DNA from: Flavobacterium ginsenosidimutans
Lineage (GTDB): Bacteria > Bacteroidota > Bacteroidia > Flavobacteriales > Flavobacteriaceae
DNA: 64,000 nt
Direction of reading: 5' to 3'
Assembly: GCF_003254625.1 (NCBI RefSeq)
Contig: NZ_QJRJ01000075.1
Location: 1 to 64,000 of the forward strand
Shown here one piece after another: positions 1-8,961 of this stretch. The notes under the pieces are model-generated. The model saw only the letters and a list, made by a program, of their open reading frames with translations. It was not told where the DNA came from and did no database searches. Positions within the stretch are counted from its first letter, which is position 1; every line of letters starts with the position of its first letter. The translations under genes were made by a program, and so were the position numbers.

Positions 1-86
1 TCTGCGTTATTGCGGTTGCAAAGATATAACAGAATTTCGTTTCTGCAAGTGTTTTTGTAAAAAAAATGAAATAAATTTTCAAATCT

Positions 87-1013
87 TTATCCAAAGTTTT
101 GTTTTTCAACCAAATATGTAGTCAATATTTTTTCAAAATTATCGCCCACATTTACCGAAACATACTTAATTTGGTTCTTCGCACAGGTTAAAGCCAAGTT
201 TTTAAAGTAAGCTTCTACCCTTTTTTCATATTCTTCTTTTACATTGTCAGCAAAAATCGAAACCTCTTCGCCCGATTCTAAGTCAATGAATTTTCTTGGT
301 GCATTATCAAAATCAAATTTTAATTCAGTTTGATTATCAACCACATGGAACAAAACTACTTTATGTTTGTTGTGTTTCAAATGTTGTAATGCGTTGAATA
401 ATTTCTCGTCATCTTGCGTCTGGAACATATCTGTAAACAAAATAATCATAGAACGACGATGCATTTTCTCTGCAATTTGGTGCAGATAGGTAATCGTGTC
501 GGTCGTTTTCTTTGCTTTTGGCTGTTCTAATAATTGTTCCAATTTATTCAAAAGCATTCTGTGATGGCGATCGCTTCCTTTTTCTGGAGCGTAATATTCG
601 TAATGATCTGAGAAAACGCTTAAACCAACGGCATCACGCTGTTTCTTTAGAATATTCATCAAAACCGCCGAAGCCAAAACTGCAAAACCAATCTTCTTTT
701 CATAAAAAGGCTGATTCGATTTCAGTTCAGGATAATGCATTGATGACGAATTATCGACAATCAAATGGCAACGCAAATTGGTTTCTTCCTCAAAACGTTT
801 CGTGTACAAACGATCGGTTTTGGCAAACAATTTCCAGTCGATATGTTTGGTGCTTTCGCCTGCATTATAAACTTTATGTTCGGCAAATTCGGCCGAAAAT
901 CCATGAAACGGACTCTTGTGCATTCCAGATATAAAACCTTCCACAACCTGATTTGCCAGCATTTCCAGATGCTGAAAACTCGAGACTTTCTCTATTTCCG
1001 ATTCAATTTTCAT
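87..1013 (-). CDS. DUF58 domain protein (vWA-like)
   Basis: 308-aa cytoplasmic protein of the DUF58 family, which usually accompanies a MoxR AAA ATPase and von Willebrand A proteins in Bacteroidetes. The family hallmark lies near residues 40-75 (GMHKSPFHGFSAEF, then YNAGESTKHIDWKLFAKTDRLYTKRFEEE). A vWA-like core with DNSSSMHY at about 86-93 follows. There is no signal peptide or membrane segment. The start overlaps the end of the upstream aminopeptidase gene by 4 bp, so the two are probably translationally coupled. A moxR gene would be expected beyond the left edge but cannot be seen. The family role (assembly or activation of envelope or metalloprotein complexes) is known only loosely. Family assignment is firm; function is open. 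Confidence 0.88.
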   Translation of the reverse strand: MKIESEIEKVSSFQHLEMLANQVVEGFISGMHKSPFHGFSAEFAEHKVYNAGESTKHIDWKLFAKTDRLYTKRFEEETNLRCHLIVDNSSSMHYPELKSNQPFYEKKIGFAVLASAVLMNILKKQRDAVGLSVFSDHYEYYAPEKGSDRHHRMLLNKLEQLLEQPKAKKTTDTITYLHQIAEKMHRRSMIILFTDMFQTQDDEKLFNALQHLKHNKHKVVLFHVVDNQTELKFDFDNAPRKFIDLESGEEVSIFADNVKEEYEKRVEAYFKNLALTCAKNQIKYVSVNVGDNFEKILTTYLVEKQNFG

Positions 1014-3586
1014 TCGGTTTCTTTTTTAATATTTTGTGCTTTATAAAGCAAATCTGTCGCCTGAAACAATTTACGCTTCAAGATCGGACTAAAATTAGGG
1101 TTTTCTTTTAAGAATCGCTGTACTTCATCAAAAGCATATTTCGACGAATATTTTCCAACGGTATTATCGAGCCAATCTTTCGGAAAGAAAATATCTCCCG
1201 TACGCTGGATTTCGTCTACCAAATCTAGTGAAAATCTAATATACTTTTGTACACTTCCTTGACGAAGCGGATGATTTATATTTGACAAAGCCACAGAAAC
1301 CCAAGATTCTTTTTCGCGATTTGCATCATCTTTTAATGATTCTATAAAAGCATTTCGAACTGATTCGTCTTTAGATAAAGATGGAAGCAAAAATTCAAAT
1401 CGCTTTTGTTTGTCTGGATTTGAAATTGAATTTCTAGTTGTTTCCAAAATTTCATCGGCTTTTTGATGTTTGAAAATAGCCAGATTCATTGCCATATTCG
1501 TGTAATCGTCTTCATTTAATTTCAAACCTGTAATTGAGATTTCTCTATTCCAAACCTTATACAAACTCGCTTTTCCTGACTCAGAATAAGCAACTGAAGT
1601 AAATAAGCCAAACAATGTCTTTTTGATATTAGACGATAAATTAGTCTGCAAACGCTCGTATAGAATACCTACAAGCTGTTTTTGAACTTCATTTTGCTGT
1701 TTTTCGGTGAAAAATCTCCAATAAATAGTGTTTAGATTGTTAGAAACAATTCGCAAAACCAATTCATTTTCTTCTGATTGAATTCCTTTTAAAAAGCATT
1801 CATAAGCTTGATTTGGAGAGACGTTTCCAATTAAAGTATTTTCATAAAGATTGCTGTACGCCGAAGCCCTTGCTACCTCATCTTTTAGGTCTGCAATATA
1901 ATTTAAATTATTCCCGTCAAGCGGAAAAACACCATATCCAAAACCATTATAATTGTAAATGATAGCGAGCGGTTTTTCAAGTCCGATAGCCTCTTTTAGC
2001 ATCAAACTTTTATCTGTGATATTTGCCGTTAGCACTTTTACATCATTGGTATAAACTAAACCTATTTGAAAAACCTGAGGCCAGATATTATCTGATTTAT
2101 CTTCAGCTTGCTGTATAATTTCAAACTTCTTGATTTTATTTTGCGTGTCATATTCTATTTTATCTGAAAAAATAGCTCTTCCAGATTTGTTTACCCAGAC
2201 TTCGCTCCATTTCTTCATATCCAAAGGCGTTTCTGCATCAAGAATTTCTACGAGATTATTCCAATCGGCATTGTCATTGGCATAATTCTGAATGTATTTT
2301 TGAATTCCATTCTGAAAAGCTTCTTTTCCCATTGAAGCTTCTAATTGACGCATCATAATTGGTGCTTTGTTGTAAATCATAGCGCCATATAGCGAACCAG
2401 CATCTTTCAAATTTGCCAAATGCTGTCTTATCGGATGCGTTCCCAAAGATCGATCTTCCGCGTAAGCGCTAGCATAATGTGCTGTAAAAAACTGCAGATT
2501 ATGATTGACTTTCGGGAAAATCGGATTCATAATTTTATCTGCCATAAAATTGGCGAAAACCTCTTTCATCCAAACATCGTCAAACCATTTCATGGTTACC
2601 AAATCACCAAACCACATGTGTGAGGTTTCGTGTGCAATCAATTTTGCACGATTTAATTTTTCGCTATCGGTAGCACTATTATCCAAAAACAAAGTTGATT
2701 CTCTGTATTGAATTGCACCAACATGTTCCATTCCGCCATATTGAAAAACGGGAATCGAAGCGAAATCTAACTTCTGAAAAGGAAATTTATAATTGGTATA
2801 TTTTTCTAAAAAATCTAAAGATTGTTGATGTAAATTGAAAATTGTATCGACACTTGCTTTTATTTTATCAGCGCCATTTTCACGATAAAGCATTGTCATT
2901 TCCAGATTTCCTGGCTTTTGCGTCACGCTGTTGAATTTTCCTGCAACGAAAGAAAATAAATACGTACTCATTTTATCAGATTCTCCAAAAGTATAAGTTG
3001 TAAAACCTCCTTTTTCTAATTTCTCTTTTACATCGGCTCCAGCCAAAACTTTCCAATCTTTTGGAACAGAAAGACTCAGTTTATAAGTTGCTTTTAAATC
3101 TGGCTGATCGAAACATGGAAATAAAGTACTCGCACGATCCGGAACTAATAACGTGTATAGAAAATCATCGTTTCTATTTAAAGATAAATTCCCTGCGATA
3201 AACGAAATCTTAATTGTATTTTTCCCTGAAATCAAATTTCCAACAGGAATTACAATATGCCCTTTTTCGTGAACAATTGCGACCGTTTTCCCGTTTGCTT
3301 CAACTGTTTTGATGTTTTGCGATTTCTCTTTAAAGTCCAAATACAAAGGCTCGCTCACATCTGACAAGATTGCCTCTAAAACCAATTTTGAAACAATATC
3401 TTCACTTTTCTGATTCGGAATTTCAAAAAACAAAGTGTATCGAAGATTTGAAATCTGTTTTTTACGAAAATGTGCCAATTGCTCTGAAACACCATTTTCT
3501 AAAACAAGATTTCCTTTTGTTTTTGATTGTGAAAATCCAATCATAATTGTCATAAAAAAAGCAAGAAGGCTGTAGAAAATTTTCAT
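1010..3586 (-). CDS. M1 family zinc aminopeptidase, secreted
   Basis: 858-aa metallopeptidase of family M1. An N-terminal signal peptide (residues 1-19, ending GFSQ) suggests export. The zinc site is HETSH at residues 319-323 with the third ligand Glu342 exactly 18 residues further on, so HEXXH-X18-E is intact. The substrate-anchoring GxMEN motif is present as GGMEH at about 284-288; the last position differs from the usual Asn. A long helical C-terminal domain follows. It should trim N-terminal residues from peptides in the periplasm or outside the cell. It is the first gene of a unit with the DUF58 gene (4-bp overlap). Its upstream region is shared with the paired operators of the metal locus, 60-115 bp from its start codon. 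Confidence 0.93.
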   Translation of the reverse strand: MKIFYSLLAFFMTIMIGFSQSKTKGNLVLENGVSEQLAHFRKKQISNLRYTLFFEIPNQKSEDIVSKLVLEAILSDVSEPLYLDFKEKSQNIKTVEANGKTVAIVHEKGHIVIPVGNLISGKNTIKISFIAGNLSLNRNDDFLYTLLVPDRASTLFPCFDQPDLKATYKLSLSVPKDWKVLAGADVKEKLEKGGFTTYTFGESDKMSTYLFSFVAGKFNSVTQKPGNLEMTMLYRENGADKIKASVDTIFNLHQQSLDFLEKYTNYKFPFQKLDFASIPVFQYGGMEHVGAIQYRESTLFLDNSATDSEKLNRAKLIAHETSHMWFGDLVTMKWFDDVWMKEVFANFMADKIMNPIFPKVNHNLQFFTAHYASAYAEDRSLGTHPIRQHLANLKDAGSLYGAMIYNKAPIMMRQLEASMGKEAFQNGIQKYIQNYANDNADWNNLVEILDAETPLDMKKWSEVWVNKSGRAIFSDKIEYDTQNKIKKFEIIQQAEDKSDNIWPQVFQIGLVYTNDVKVLTANITDKSLMLKEAIGLEKPLAIIYNYNGFGYGVFPLDGNNLNYIADLKDEVARASAYSNLYENTLIGNVSPNQAYECFLKGIQSEENELVLRIVSNNLNTIYWRFFTEKQQNEVQKQLVGILYERLQTNLSSNIKKTLFGLFTSVAYSESGKASLYKVWNREISITGLKLNEDDYTNMAMNLAIFKHQKADEILETTRNSISNPDKQKRFEFLLPSLSKDESVRNAFIESLKDDANREKESWVSVALSNINHPLRQGSVQKYIRFSLDLVDEIQRTGDIFFPKDWLDNTVGKYSSKYAFDEVQRFLKENPNFSPILKRKLFQATDLLYKAQNIKKETE

Positions 3587-3647
3587 TTTTAAGGAATATA
3601 AGATTTGCTAAAATAAGCAAATGCATTGATTTTTCATAAACAATTAC

Positions 3648-3662
3648 TGCAACAATATTGCA
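3648..3662. promoter_or_regulatory. Operator-like palindrome 1
   Basis: TGCAACAATATTGCA, an inverted repeat TGCAA-N5-TTGCA. It overlaps the -33 TTG of the promoter of the small HSYEH gene. A near-identical palindrome lies 38 bp downstream over the -7 box. The layout is that of a repressor operator. The metal-uptake gene content suggests a Fur/Zur-family regulator, but no regulator gene is in the window. Confidence 0.6.
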
Positions 3663-3687
3663 TTTAAAAATAAGATTTCTATATTTG
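3658..3687 (+). promoter_or_regulatory. Promoter of metal locus (TTG-N19-TATATTTG)
   Basis: A -33 TTG at 3658-3660, a 19-bp spacer and a -7 TATATTTG at 3680-3687 fit the Bacteroidetes sigma-A consensus. Transcription would begin near 3694, about 50 bp before the start codon at 3743. Both promoter elements lie inside or against the two palindromes, so bound repressor would block polymerase. Confidence 0.65.
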
Positions 3688-3700
3688 CAACAGTATTGCA
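3686..3700. promoter_or_regulatory. Operator-like palindrome 2
   Basis: TGCAACAGTATTGCA, the same TGCAA-N5-TTGCA arms as the upstream site, differing only in the spacer. It begins at the end of the -7 box and covers the predicted transcription start. Two such sites 38 bp apart suggest cooperative or double-dimer binding. Confidence 0.6.
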
Positions 3701-3742
3701 TTAATTCTGGTTTTTAAAAACCATCAGAAGCAATTTCAACGA

Positions 3743-4096
3743 ATGAAAAAGAAAATTAAATTTATAAATCTCTTGATGCCGTTAATCGTATTGTTCGCAA
3801 TACTTTTTCCTGCTGTCCACTCGTATGAGCATATTTTGGACACGCATTCGCAGAAAGAGAAAATAGAATTTTCAGTTTCAGAAAAACCACAATTTAAGGC
3901 AAAACTTCATTCGTTTCATAAATGTTCGATTTGCGATTTTAAATTTAGCGCAGTTGGCACATTTGAAGTTGCTATTTTTCAATTCTATAAAAATATTTCT
4001 GTTGTAAAACACCTTAATTTTTACAACCAACAGCATTTTACATTTTTCAAAGGGTCGCTTTTCTCACTGCGAGCCCCGCCCACTTTTACACTTTAA
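3743..4096 (+). CDS. Small secreted/membrane protein, HSYEH-CxxC family
   Basis: 117-aa protein with a hydrophobic N-terminal segment (residues 8-25), then VHSYEHI, a central HKCSICDF (CxxC) and a C-terminal SLRAPP. I know no named family for it. A second protein of the same length with the same landmarks (HSYEHI, CFVCHF, YLRGPP) is encoded at 46816-47169, and both precede a 735-aa TonB receptor. The His and Cys landmarks suggest metal binding at the envelope, which is inference. It is the first gene downstream of the doubly operated promoter. The gap to the next gene is 464 bp, so co-transcription with the receptor operon is possible but unproven. Confidence 0.8.
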   Translation: MKKKIKFINLLMPLIVLFAILFPAVHSYEHILDTHSQKEKIEFSVSEKPQFKAKLHSFHKCSICDFKFSAVGTFEVAIFQFYKNISVVKHLNFYNQQHFTFFKGSLFSLRAPPTFTL

Positions 4097-4560
4097 TTTT
4101 TTGTGCACAGGTCGCATGCCAATTCGGTTATTAATTTGTTTTTAATGATTTAAATCTCAAAACTTTTTACAGCAACCTCATTCATTTACAGCAGTTAATA
4201 CTTTGTATTGACATTTCATTTTTGCATTGGAATTCAAAATTTCTTTGCTAGAATATTGCTTTTTCTGCACAAAAAAGTCCCCTTTCAATTTTATCGATTA
4301 CGGCATTTAAACTAAAACTTAATTCGGGTTTTTAGTTTGTGTTGTGCTGTTTTTCAATCATTCAGAAGATATTTCACCCCGCTGGGGCTCTTCTAAAATG
4401 GCAAATCGATTTCTATAAATATTTCGTCCCGCTGGGACTTAGTCAAATGGCAAATTTTCTAATTCTATTCCGTTTCTCTGGGACTTGAATATTAGAATCA
4501 TTATACCTTTTTCGTAACCCAAATACCCTTTATAAAATGATTAAAATCAAATCAGAAAAA
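4097..4560 (+). repeat. Non-coding gap with degenerate ~50-bp tandem repeats
   Basis: No gene is visible in this 464-bp gap. From about 4369 to 4490 there are three diverged copies of a ~50-bp unit built on ATATTTCacCCCGCTGGGG, ATATTTCGTCCCGCTGGGAC and a shorter third copy, separated by aaaTGGCAAAT. Each unit carries a small palindrome around GCTGGG. The unit is related to the ATATTTCGCTCCGCTGGAGC elements at 60331-60486, so it is a dispersed intergenic repeat family. The rest of the gap is AT-rich with no clear signal. Confidence 0.6.
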
Positions 4561-4986
4561 ATGAAAACAACAAAACTCATTCTGGCTTCGCTTTTTGCCG
4601 CAATTGCTTTTACAAGCTGTAGCAATGACGATTCAGAACCAGCCATTCCTTCGATTGACAAAATCGAACTAGGTCTTAACAACAGCGAAACAGCAACTAT
4701 TGGCCAAGATTTCCATTTTAATGCTGAAGTAACTGCCGCTGATAAAATCAAAAATGTACAAGTGAAAATTGTACAAAAAAGCACTGAAACGTATTCTAAA
4801 ACTTGGTCTCACGAAATTACTTGGACTCAATATGCGGACTCAAAAAACGCTACAGTTCACAAACATTTTGACATTCCTGAAGATGCTGCAGAAGGAAAAT
4901 ACGACTTCATCATTATTGTAAACGATCAAAACGGAAGCAAACTTGAAGTGAAGAAAAACCTAACGATTATAAATCAAAAAATATGA
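4561..4986 (+). CDS. DUF4625-like lipoprotein
   Basis: 141-aa lipoprotein with a lipobox ending FTSC (Cys20) followed by SNDD. The start at 4561 is preferred because the longer frame adds eight residues ahead of a typical lipoprotein signal. The mature part is a single Ig-like beta-sandwich of the DUF4625 type (GKYDFIIIVNDQNGSK near the C-terminus), with scattered His (SHEITW, TVHKHFD). It overlaps the next gene by 4 bp (ATGA), so the two lipoproteins are coupled. With the receptor and the AztD-like protein it probably forms an outer-membrane metal-capture system; its specific job is unknown. Confidence 0.82.
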   Translation: MKTTKLILASLFAAIAFTSCSNDDSEPAIPSIDKIELGLNNSETATIGQDFHFNAEVTAADKIKNVQVKIVQKSTETYSKTWSHEITWTQYADSKNATVHKHFDIPEDAAEGKYDFIIIVNDQNGSKLEVKKNLTIINQKI

Positions 4987-5453
4987 AAAATTTAAAATTC
5001 CTATTAGGCATTTTTGCTCTTGCCTTTATTTCTTCCTGCTCAAGCGATAACGCAGAAATCGACACCGAATATCCTGTAATTGATATTTCAGTAACAGATG
5101 CTTTTCCTATTCAATGCAGTACAATTGAACGCGGAAAGACCTTCACTTTCAAAGCCACTTTTAATGACAATGTCGAATTGGGTTCTTATAGCTTAGATAT
5201 TCACCACAATTTCGATCATCATACTCATAGCACAGAAGTAACAACTTGTGAAATGGAAGCTGTAAAAACTCCAGTAAAACCAATGCTTTTCATCAGCAAT
5301 TACACTATTCCAAACGGAGTAAAAAGTTACGAAGCAACGGCGCAAATCACCATTCCTGCCGACGTTGATCCGGGAGATTACCATTTTATGATCCGCTTGA
5401 CGGATAAGGAAGGCTGGCAAACGCTGAAAGGTTTAAGTATTAAAATTTTATAA
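4983..5453 (+). CDS. DUF4625-like lipoprotein, His-rich
   Basis: 156-aa lipoprotein (lipobox ISSC, Cys19) of the same DUF4625-like fold as its neighbour. It carries a cluster of five histidines at residues 74, 75, 79, 80 and 82 (DIHHNFDHHTHSTEV), a plausible metal-binding loop. The C-terminal GDYHFMIRLTDKEGWQT is the family's typical last strand pair. It starts inside the stop of the previous gene and ends 10 bp before the TonB receptor, so the three form one operon. The tandem pair looks like a duplication with strong divergence. Metal binding is inferred from the His cluster and context. Confidence 0.82.
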   Translation: MKNLKFLLGIFALAFISSCSSDNAEIDTEYPVIDISVTDAFPIQCSTIERGKTFTFKATFNDNVELGSYSLDIHHNFDHHTHSTEVTTCEMEAVKTPVKPMLFISNYTIPNGVKSYEATAQITIPADVDPGDYHFMIRLTDKEGWQTLKGLSIKIL

Positions 5454-5463
5454 GATCAAATTA

Positions 5464-7671
5464 ATGAAGAATGCCCTATCCATTTATTGGAAATATTGTT
5501 TTTTACTCATCAGTTTATTGGTTGCGACCGAAGCTGTTTCTCAAAATAAGCCTTCAGATAAAAAACCAGAAATCAAGGAGCTTGACGAAGTTTTAATTAA
5601 CGGAAATTCTGCCGAAAAACGCAAAAAAGAAGCATCGCTGAATGTTGAAACAGTCAATAGCAGTTTTATTCAGCGTAATCTTGGCGGAAGTTTGATGCAG
5701 TCTTTGCAGAAATTACCAGGTGTTAAAACTATTTCAATTGGTTCGGGAGGTTCGAAACCGCTTATTCGTGGTTTGAGTTTTAATCAGGTGATTGTGGTTG
5801 AAAATGGTTTGAAACACGAAGGCCAGCAATGGGGCGCCGATCACGGACTGGAAATCGATCAATATGCTGTAAATCGGGTAGAAATTATAAAAGGCCCTTC
5901 TTCATTTATTTACGGATCTGATGCTGTTGGTGGTGCTGTAAACATTAAACCGCTTCCTCTTCCAACTAGAAACTCTTTTGGTGGAAGCGTTGACCTTACA
6001 GGAAAAAGCAATAATGCGCAATTTGGAAGTTCTATTAATTTATTTGGAAGAAATGAAAACTGGTTTTTCGATAGTCGAGTAACCACAATGGATTATGGCG
6101 ATTATCGCGTTCCAACCGATGTGGTTCATGTGTATAGTTATGCTGTTCCATTATACAAAAATCATTTGCGAAATACAGCTGGGCGCGAACTCGATTTTCA
6201 TTTGAGTTCGGGTTATTCTGGTGAACATTTTAAATCGGTTTTTTATTTCAGTAATGTGCATACCAAAAGCGGATTTTTCGCGAATGCGCATGGACTCGAA
6301 CCGCGAAATGTAGATCTAGAATTACACGATAAATCGAGCCGAGATATTTTGATGCCGTATCAGCAAGTCAATCATTTGAAAGTTGGCAATACGACTTCTT
6401 TTCAATTGGGAAATCATGCTTTTGAGACGCAGATTGGTTTTCAGAATAACTTTAGAAGAGAATATAGCCATTACGTCAATCACGGTTATATGCCTCCAAT
6501 TTATCCTAAAGACATGTACGCTCCGCAAGATTTGGAACGCCAATACGATAAAGATGTTTGGTCATTTTCTGCTAAAGACGAATTCAGAATTCAAAACCAT
6601 CAAATTACGGTTGGTTCTAATGTAGTTTTTCAGCAAAATGAAATTGGCGGATGGAGTTTTTTAATTCCGTCTTTCACACAATTTAATGCTGGATTATTTG
6701 CATACGATAAAATTGAACTGAACGAAAAATGGTTTTTAAACGGCGCTGTTCGTTACGATTACGGAAAAATTAAAATGAAGTCTTATTACGATTGGTTTCA
6801 AAGTCCCGTTTCTGAAAACAATCAAACGGAATTGGAATATTTACAGCGTTCTCAAGATTTGACAAAAACCTTTGACAGTTTCACATGGTCGATTGGTGCA
6901 AATTACAATCCTGGAAAGCTTTCATTGAAGGCCAATTTGGGCTCGAGTTTTAGAATGCCAATTGCCAAAGAACTGGCTTCAAACGGTGTAAATTATCATT
7001 ATTTCAGATTCGAAAAAGGAAATCCAAATCTAGATGCAGAACGTTCCTATCAATTGGATTTGGGAATGGAATGGAATCAGCAAAACTGGTCTTTTCAGCT
7101 AACTCCATTTGTGAATTATTTTCCGAATTTCATTTATCTAAATCCGACTTCAGCTCATGATATTTATTATGGCGCAGGAAATCAGGTTTTTGAATATGAG
7201 CAAAGTAAAGTTTTCCGCTATGGCGCAGAATTACAGACAAGATATTATTTCCTGAAATCTTTAAGTGCAGAAATCGCTGCTGAATATCTTTATTCGGAAC
7301 AAAAATCTGGAAGCAAAAAGGGTTATACGCTTCCATTTTCACCGCCGCCTTCGGTTTTGCTTGGATTGAATTACGAACCTCAAATCTCCTTCTTAAAAGA
7401 ACCTTATTTTTCTGTTGACTATCGTTTTACAGCAGAACAAAATAATATTGTTCCGCCAGAGAAAAAAACAGCTGAAAGTCATGTTTTTAATGTGGCTTTT
7501 GGCTCAAAAGTAAAAACAGGAAAACAGGATATCAGCATCAATATTCAGATCCAAAATTTATTTAATACAAAATATTTAAATCACACCAGCTTTTATCGAC
7601 TTATCGAACTTCCTGAAGCGGGAAGAAACATTATTGTTTCTATGAAAATTCCCTTTTCGGTTTCACGATAA
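5464..7671 (+). CDS. TonB-dependent outer-membrane receptor (ZnuD-like)
   Basis: 735-aa receptor with a signal peptide (to about residue 26, ending AVSQ), a TonB-box/plug region (KELDEVLING, then the plug core LPGVKTISIGSGGSKPLIRGL) and a 22-strand-type barrel. The plug motif VEIIKGPSSFIYGSDAVGG is intact, and the C-terminus ends in an aromatic beta strand followed by SR. It lacks the CarboxypepD-like N-terminal extension of the second receptor in this window. The receptors resemble the zinc/ZnuD and heme-type group more than SusC. Linkage to a His/Asp-rich AztD-like lipoprotein and a palindrome-controlled promoter points to zinc or another transition metal; the substrate is not proven. Confidence 0.9.
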   Translation: MKNALSIYWKYCFLLISLLVATEAVSQNKPSDKKPEIKELDEVLINGNSAEKRKKEASLNVETVNSSFIQRNLGGSLMQSLQKLPGVKTISIGSGGSKPLIRGLSFNQVIVVENGLKHEGQQWGADHGLEIDQYAVNRVEIIKGPSSFIYGSDAVGGAVNIKPLPLPTRNSFGGSVDLTGKSNNAQFGSSINLFGRNENWFFDSRVTTMDYGDYRVPTDVVHVYSYAVPLYKNHLRNTAGRELDFHLSSGYSGEHFKSVFYFSNVHTKSGFFANAHGLEPRNVDLELHDKSSRDILMPYQQVNHLKVGNTTSFQLGNHAFETQIGFQNNFRREYSHYVNHGYMPPIYPKDMYAPQDLERQYDKDVWSFSAKDEFRIQNHQITVGSNVVFQQNEIGGWSFLIPSFTQFNAGLFAYDKIELNEKWFLNGAVRYDYGKIKMKSYYDWFQSPVSENNQTELEYLQRSQDLTKTFDSFTWSIGANYNPGKLSLKANLGSSFRMPIAKELASNGVNYHYFRFEKGNPNLDAERSYQLDLGMEWNQQNWSFQLTPFVNYFPNFIYLNPTSAHDIYYGAGNQVFEYEQSKVFRYGAELQTRYYFLKSLSAEIAAEYLYSEQKSGSKKGYTLPFSPPPSVLLGLNYEPQISFLKEPYFSVDYRFTAEQNNIVPPEKKTAESHVFNVAFGSKVKTGKQDISINIQIQNLFNTKYLNHTSFYRLIELPEAGRNIIVSMKIPFSVSR

Positions 7672-7721
7672 GTCTGACCATTCAAAATCAATTATTTACA
7701 AATTTTAAATCCTTTATTACA

Positions 7722-8939
7722 ATGAAAAACAAGTTTTACAAATTGCTATTTTTATTTGCTTTATCGCTTTTTGCGGTTTCGTGCAGTAACGACGATGACA
7801 ACCACGACGATCATGATCACGACACTTCTGAAGAACATACATTTGTTCGAATTTTACTTTCTGACGAAAAAACTACAGAGTTAACGCTTTTTGATCCTCA
7901 TGAAGATAAGATCAGTTCTTTTACAGCAAAATTTGCGAAATCATCTTTGTACACAACAGAATCTGGACGTTATGCAGGAATTGTTCACAGAGACAATAAT
8001 TTTGTAGAAACTTTTGACAGCGGATTGGAATTACACGGCGATCATATTGATGTTGATGATGTTCCTAAATTTGGAGTTTTAGCGACAAGCGCATTAAAAC
8101 CAACGCATTTTAAAAGTAAAATTGGCGAAATCCTAACTTTTAACGATGGAGACGGAACGCTTTCTGTTGGTAAAGAAGCAGATGTAAATACCGCTGGTTC
8201 AACTTTTAAAACGATAAATGCAGGTTTATTGGCGCATCACGGTGCAATGGCAACTTTTACAAACGGAACTTATGCGATTACCGTAAAAGATAATTCGGTT
8301 ACAGGAACGCTTCCAGAAAAAGTAAAAATTATCGACAACACTGGAAAAACACTTTTTGATGCTAAAATTCAAACAAAAGGAATTCACGGAAATGCTTCAG
8401 ACGGCGTTTATGCTGTTTTTGGTTCTGCCAGCGGAATTTTGGTTGTAGAAAGTAACGGGAACCAAAAACTAATCGATCATCCAGAAGATTTTGGAACGGC
8501 TTGGTTTGGAAGTATTTTAGAAACGGCTTCAGCTGGAAAATTCATTGGTTATAATGCTGCAAAAGGCTCTTATTTAATTGACGTTGTAGCCAATACAGTA
8601 AAACCAATTGTTCAAAACACAACAATTATGCAGTGCAAAGTAAGCTACGATCATACAAAACTAGCTGTTTTATTGCATTCTGGAGATTTTAAACTTTATG
8701 ATATCAGCAGTTTACAAGTTGCAAAAGAAATTAAAGCAACAACAGAAACGGCTACAGATGCGACATTAAAACCTCAAATGGCGGTTACAGATCGTTTTGC
8801 TTATATCACTTCGCCAACAACTGGAGAATTAATACAAGTAAACCTTTCTACATTGGCAATCAAAAAGACTAAGGTTTCCAGCACACCTTATATGATTACG
8901 ATTTTAGGTTATGAAAACAGTGAAACTCATAGCCACTAA
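7722..8939 (+). CDS. AztD-like beta-propeller lipoprotein, putative metal chaperone
   Basis: 405-aa lipoprotein (Cys21) whose mature N-terminus is a His/Asp stretch (SNDDDNHDDHDHD, residues 22-34). The rest looks like a seven-bladed propeller. GIHGNASDGVYAVFGSASGI resembles the CPGLHGEA...AFGC-DG segment I associate with AztD, the periplasmic zinc metallochaperone of Aztec-type ABC systems. The AztD similarity is from memory of the motif, not a search. It ends the operon 50 bp after the TonB receptor and just before a strong terminator. It probably hands metal to or from the receptor on the periplasmic face. No ABC importer is present here. Confidence 0.75.
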   Translation: MKNKFYKLLFLFALSLFAVSCSNDDDNHDDHDHDTSEEHTFVRILLSDEKTTELTLFDPHEDKISSFTAKFAKSSLYTTESGRYAGIVHRDNNFVETFDSGLELHGDHIDVDDVPKFGVLATSALKPTHFKSKIGEILTFNDGDGTLSVGKEADVNTAGSTFKTINAGLLAHHGAMATFTNGTYAITVKDNSVTGTLPEKVKIIDNTGKTLFDAKIQTKGIHGNASDGVYAVFGSASGILVVESNGNQKLIDHPEDFGTAWFGSILETASAGKFIGYNAAKGSYLIDVVANTVKPIVQNTTIMQCKVSYDHTKLAVLLHSGDFKLYDISSLQVAKEIKATTETATDATLKPQMAVTDRFAYITSPTTGELIQVNLSTLAIKKTKVSSTPYMITILGYENSETHSH

Positions 8940-8961
8940 TTCATTATTTAAAAAAAAACGA

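Noticed and set aside
512..934. 140-aa open frame antisense to the DUF58 gene
   Set aside because: Overlaps conserved DUF58 sequence; the translation has no coherent domain.
4369..4490. Tandem units considered as a CRISPR array
   Set aside because: Units are degenerate and continuous, without constant repeats and unique spacers of fixed length, and there are no cas genes nearby.
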